DNA from: Symsagittifera roscoffensis
Lineage: Eukaryota > Xenacoelomorpha > Acoela > Convolutidae
Assembly: GCF_963678635.1 (NCBI RefSeq)
Contig: NC_087069.1
Span: 41,871,883 to 41,935,882, forward strand
Reading direction: 5' to 3'
DNA length: 64,000 nucleotides
Position 1 is the stretch's first letter. The number at the start of each line of letters is the position of its first letter. Below, in pieces: positions 62,453 to 64,000 of this stretch. The notes under the pieces were generated by a model. The model had not been told where the DNA came from. It was given only the letters and a program-made list of their open reading frames with translations, and ran no database searches. Position numbers and translations under genes: made by a program.

Positions 62453-64000
62453 GTGAGTAGTTCTTGAGCTTAAAGTACTCAACTGTTTATTCATTTTTGT
62501 ATTTTAGTTCATCAAACGATTATTTGATTGAAAAGTTTTTACTCGAGTTTGACATTTTGTGAATCAATTTTTTTTAAAGTATGTGATTTTTTTCTTTGTG
62601 TACTGATTTTTTTTACAAATCAACTCAAATTTAATTTAATCTTATCTTGTTTAAGTCTCAAACTGTGATAATAAAGATGGATTTAAGTTTTCAGCTCGAA
62701 CTTTATTCAAATACACCAAAAGTGACCGTCTCACGGTAAAATAAGATTTATGGTCATTTATATAATCGAGTAGATATTACTACTATCAAAAATTAAGTCT
62801 TTTGCACACAAAGTGAAGTTTTTTGTCAAAAAGGATTAAGCGATCAATTAACCGATAAGTAAACCGAAAGTTTTTTTTGCAGAATTCTCCCACAAAATTT
62901 TGGATTTTTCTATGAGTACATCTTTGAAAAGTTTGTTGCGGTTTAAACTATCCAAAGTTTGTTTTTCTTTTTTCTTCTAAAAACATGTGAAGCAATTTTT
63001 TCATGCTTCCGTAAGTTCTGCGTTTTCGGTGCAAATCGTCTTCGATTTTTACTGACGTTATTTACGAGATGTTTAAATTGATTTTTGAATTTATTTGCGA
63101 TCAGTTTTGTAGATAAGTTTAAACAGCGTGCGTCAAATTAGATTTTCTACTTTCGATTTGACTGTCAATGGTCACTTGATGAATGATTCGTTGCAGTATT
63201 ACGCAGCGCCGCTGATAAATACACAACTTTTTCTGCTTTAAATCACCGTGCAAGTAGAAAGATTGTATTTGCGAGTACTAAAGGTGTATTTAACTTCATA
63301 TTTTTTCAACTGAGTGAATTAACATGAATTAAAATTTGTACTGAATTCGAAAGTCAGATCTCAAACAGACAAAAAAAAATAAAATGAGCTTGTTCTAAAT
63401 TGTTTCATGGGCGGAAGATGAACGCGACTTTTGTTGCGACAATCTCGTTTCAAAATGTAAATATTGCGTCTCTCAGAAAAGATGTGGCGAAATTGTGCGA
63501 CTAAGAAAAAGGGTCGTGGCTTGTCATGTTTTTAGCTCGGTTCAAGGAATAAATATTTGCTTCTGTTCGAATTAGATATAAAATGAATAGAAAATGGTAT
63601 AAATTATAGAAAATATTATAAATTGTGATTTTCCATCCAGTTTGATTAAAACTTTAACTTAAAAAATTTTCGTATTATTTTTAGAGCAGTCAGTTGAAAT
63701 TCTACTATTACTATCCTGTGTATGATATCAATCAGTCTTATGTAGCTTTTATTTTGCTCACAACTGATAAAAACAAACATCAAAAGTTTTGAAAAATCAA
63801 CTTTATTTACTATTTATTTTTTAAATTTTTTTTTGCTGTTAGCTGCGATAATTCTAGTCGCAATGTTTTGCGCCAATTGAACAGCAATCGGCTCCTCTAT
63901 CTAAGCCAAAAGACAAACCATACAATAATTCCAAAGTAATTTGACAGCCTGTGGGCCCAACGAGTACAAGAATGTTCTTGGGAAAGGACCCTGCAGTCGA
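62453..64000. other. Eph intron 4 and possible further exons, not resolved
   Basis: The rest of the Cys-rich region should begin near here. The best candidate is an open, cysteine-dense stretch at about 63,418-63,575 (DFCCDNLVSKCKYC, QKRCGEIVRL, VVACHVF), but its acceptor is poor. Another possible exon starts at 63,843 after a good polypyrimidine tract and reads CDNSSRNVLRQLNSN, vaguely like the first strand of an Eph fibronectin domain, in a phase that does not follow directly from exon 4. Confidence 0.25.

Noticed and set aside
63190-63285. In-phase open stretch after TTCGTTGCAG as Eph exon 5
   Set aside because: Good acceptor, but the product has no cysteine where the Cys-rich region is expected.

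Overview
The window is animal (metazoan) nuclear DNA from an invertebrate I cannot place more precisely. It holds GT-AG introns, an Eph-receptor gene with a split ectodomain, and many eukaryotic mobile elements. About 11.3 kb at the left is protein-dense and balanced in GC. Most of the rest is AT-rich, with long A/T runs and intron-like or intergenic sequence.

Left block (1 to about 13.2 kb): the 3' half of a large Ty3/Gypsy-type retroelement on the + strand; its gag/protease/RT part lies off the left edge. The first frame (to 1914) holds the end of the integrase, the GPY/F-type C-terminal domain, a long acidic linker and a tail that looks like a macrodomain. After a 540-bp leader comes an unbroken 2,959-codon second ORF. 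It has a coiled coil, an SGNH/GDSL-hydrolase domain with all key motifs, a second degenerate SGNH-like unit, and a long stretch I do not recognise. The block is saturated with the sense-strand hexamer CTYGAG. It is followed by a large inverted repeat (11.77-13.02 kb).

Middle-left (13.2-21.8 kb): an isolated host-type exon (14.18-14.58 kb) between poly-C inverted repeats, then decayed minus-strand LINE reverse-transcriptase sequence amplified as about four 0.94-0.98-kb tandem units.

Centre (21,818-40,019): a whole 18.2-kb Polinton/Maverick with 5'-AG...CT-3' ends, roughly 230-255-bp terminal inverted repeats and the 6-bp target duplication AACAAC. Two paralogous host repeats further right preserve the empty site. 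Nearly all its genes are on the minus strand: protein-primed DNA polymerase B (with two probable spliceosomal introns and several breaks), adenain-like protease (intact), major capsid protein (broken), small basic protein, putative minor virion protein, retrovirus-type integrase (broken), packaging ATPase (broken) and several accessory genes. Together these form a virus-like set for self-replication, integration and particle assembly, now partly dead. Inside it, a 3.6-kb segment bounded by 91-bp inverted repeats carries genes on both strands and a cluster of strong hairpins, and may be a nested element.

Right (40.0-46.85 kb): the rest of the host repeat hit by the Polinton, then two more 2.1-kb tandem copies that share a 1.02-kb deletion. 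From 46.85 to 54.4 kb I see no convincing gene, only MITEs and a diverged local duplication. From 54.4 kb to the end runs the 5' part of an Eph receptor tyrosine kinase gene: four phase-compatible exons covering the signal peptide, the ligand-binding domain and the start of the cysteine-rich region, with introns holding MITEs and a minisatellite.
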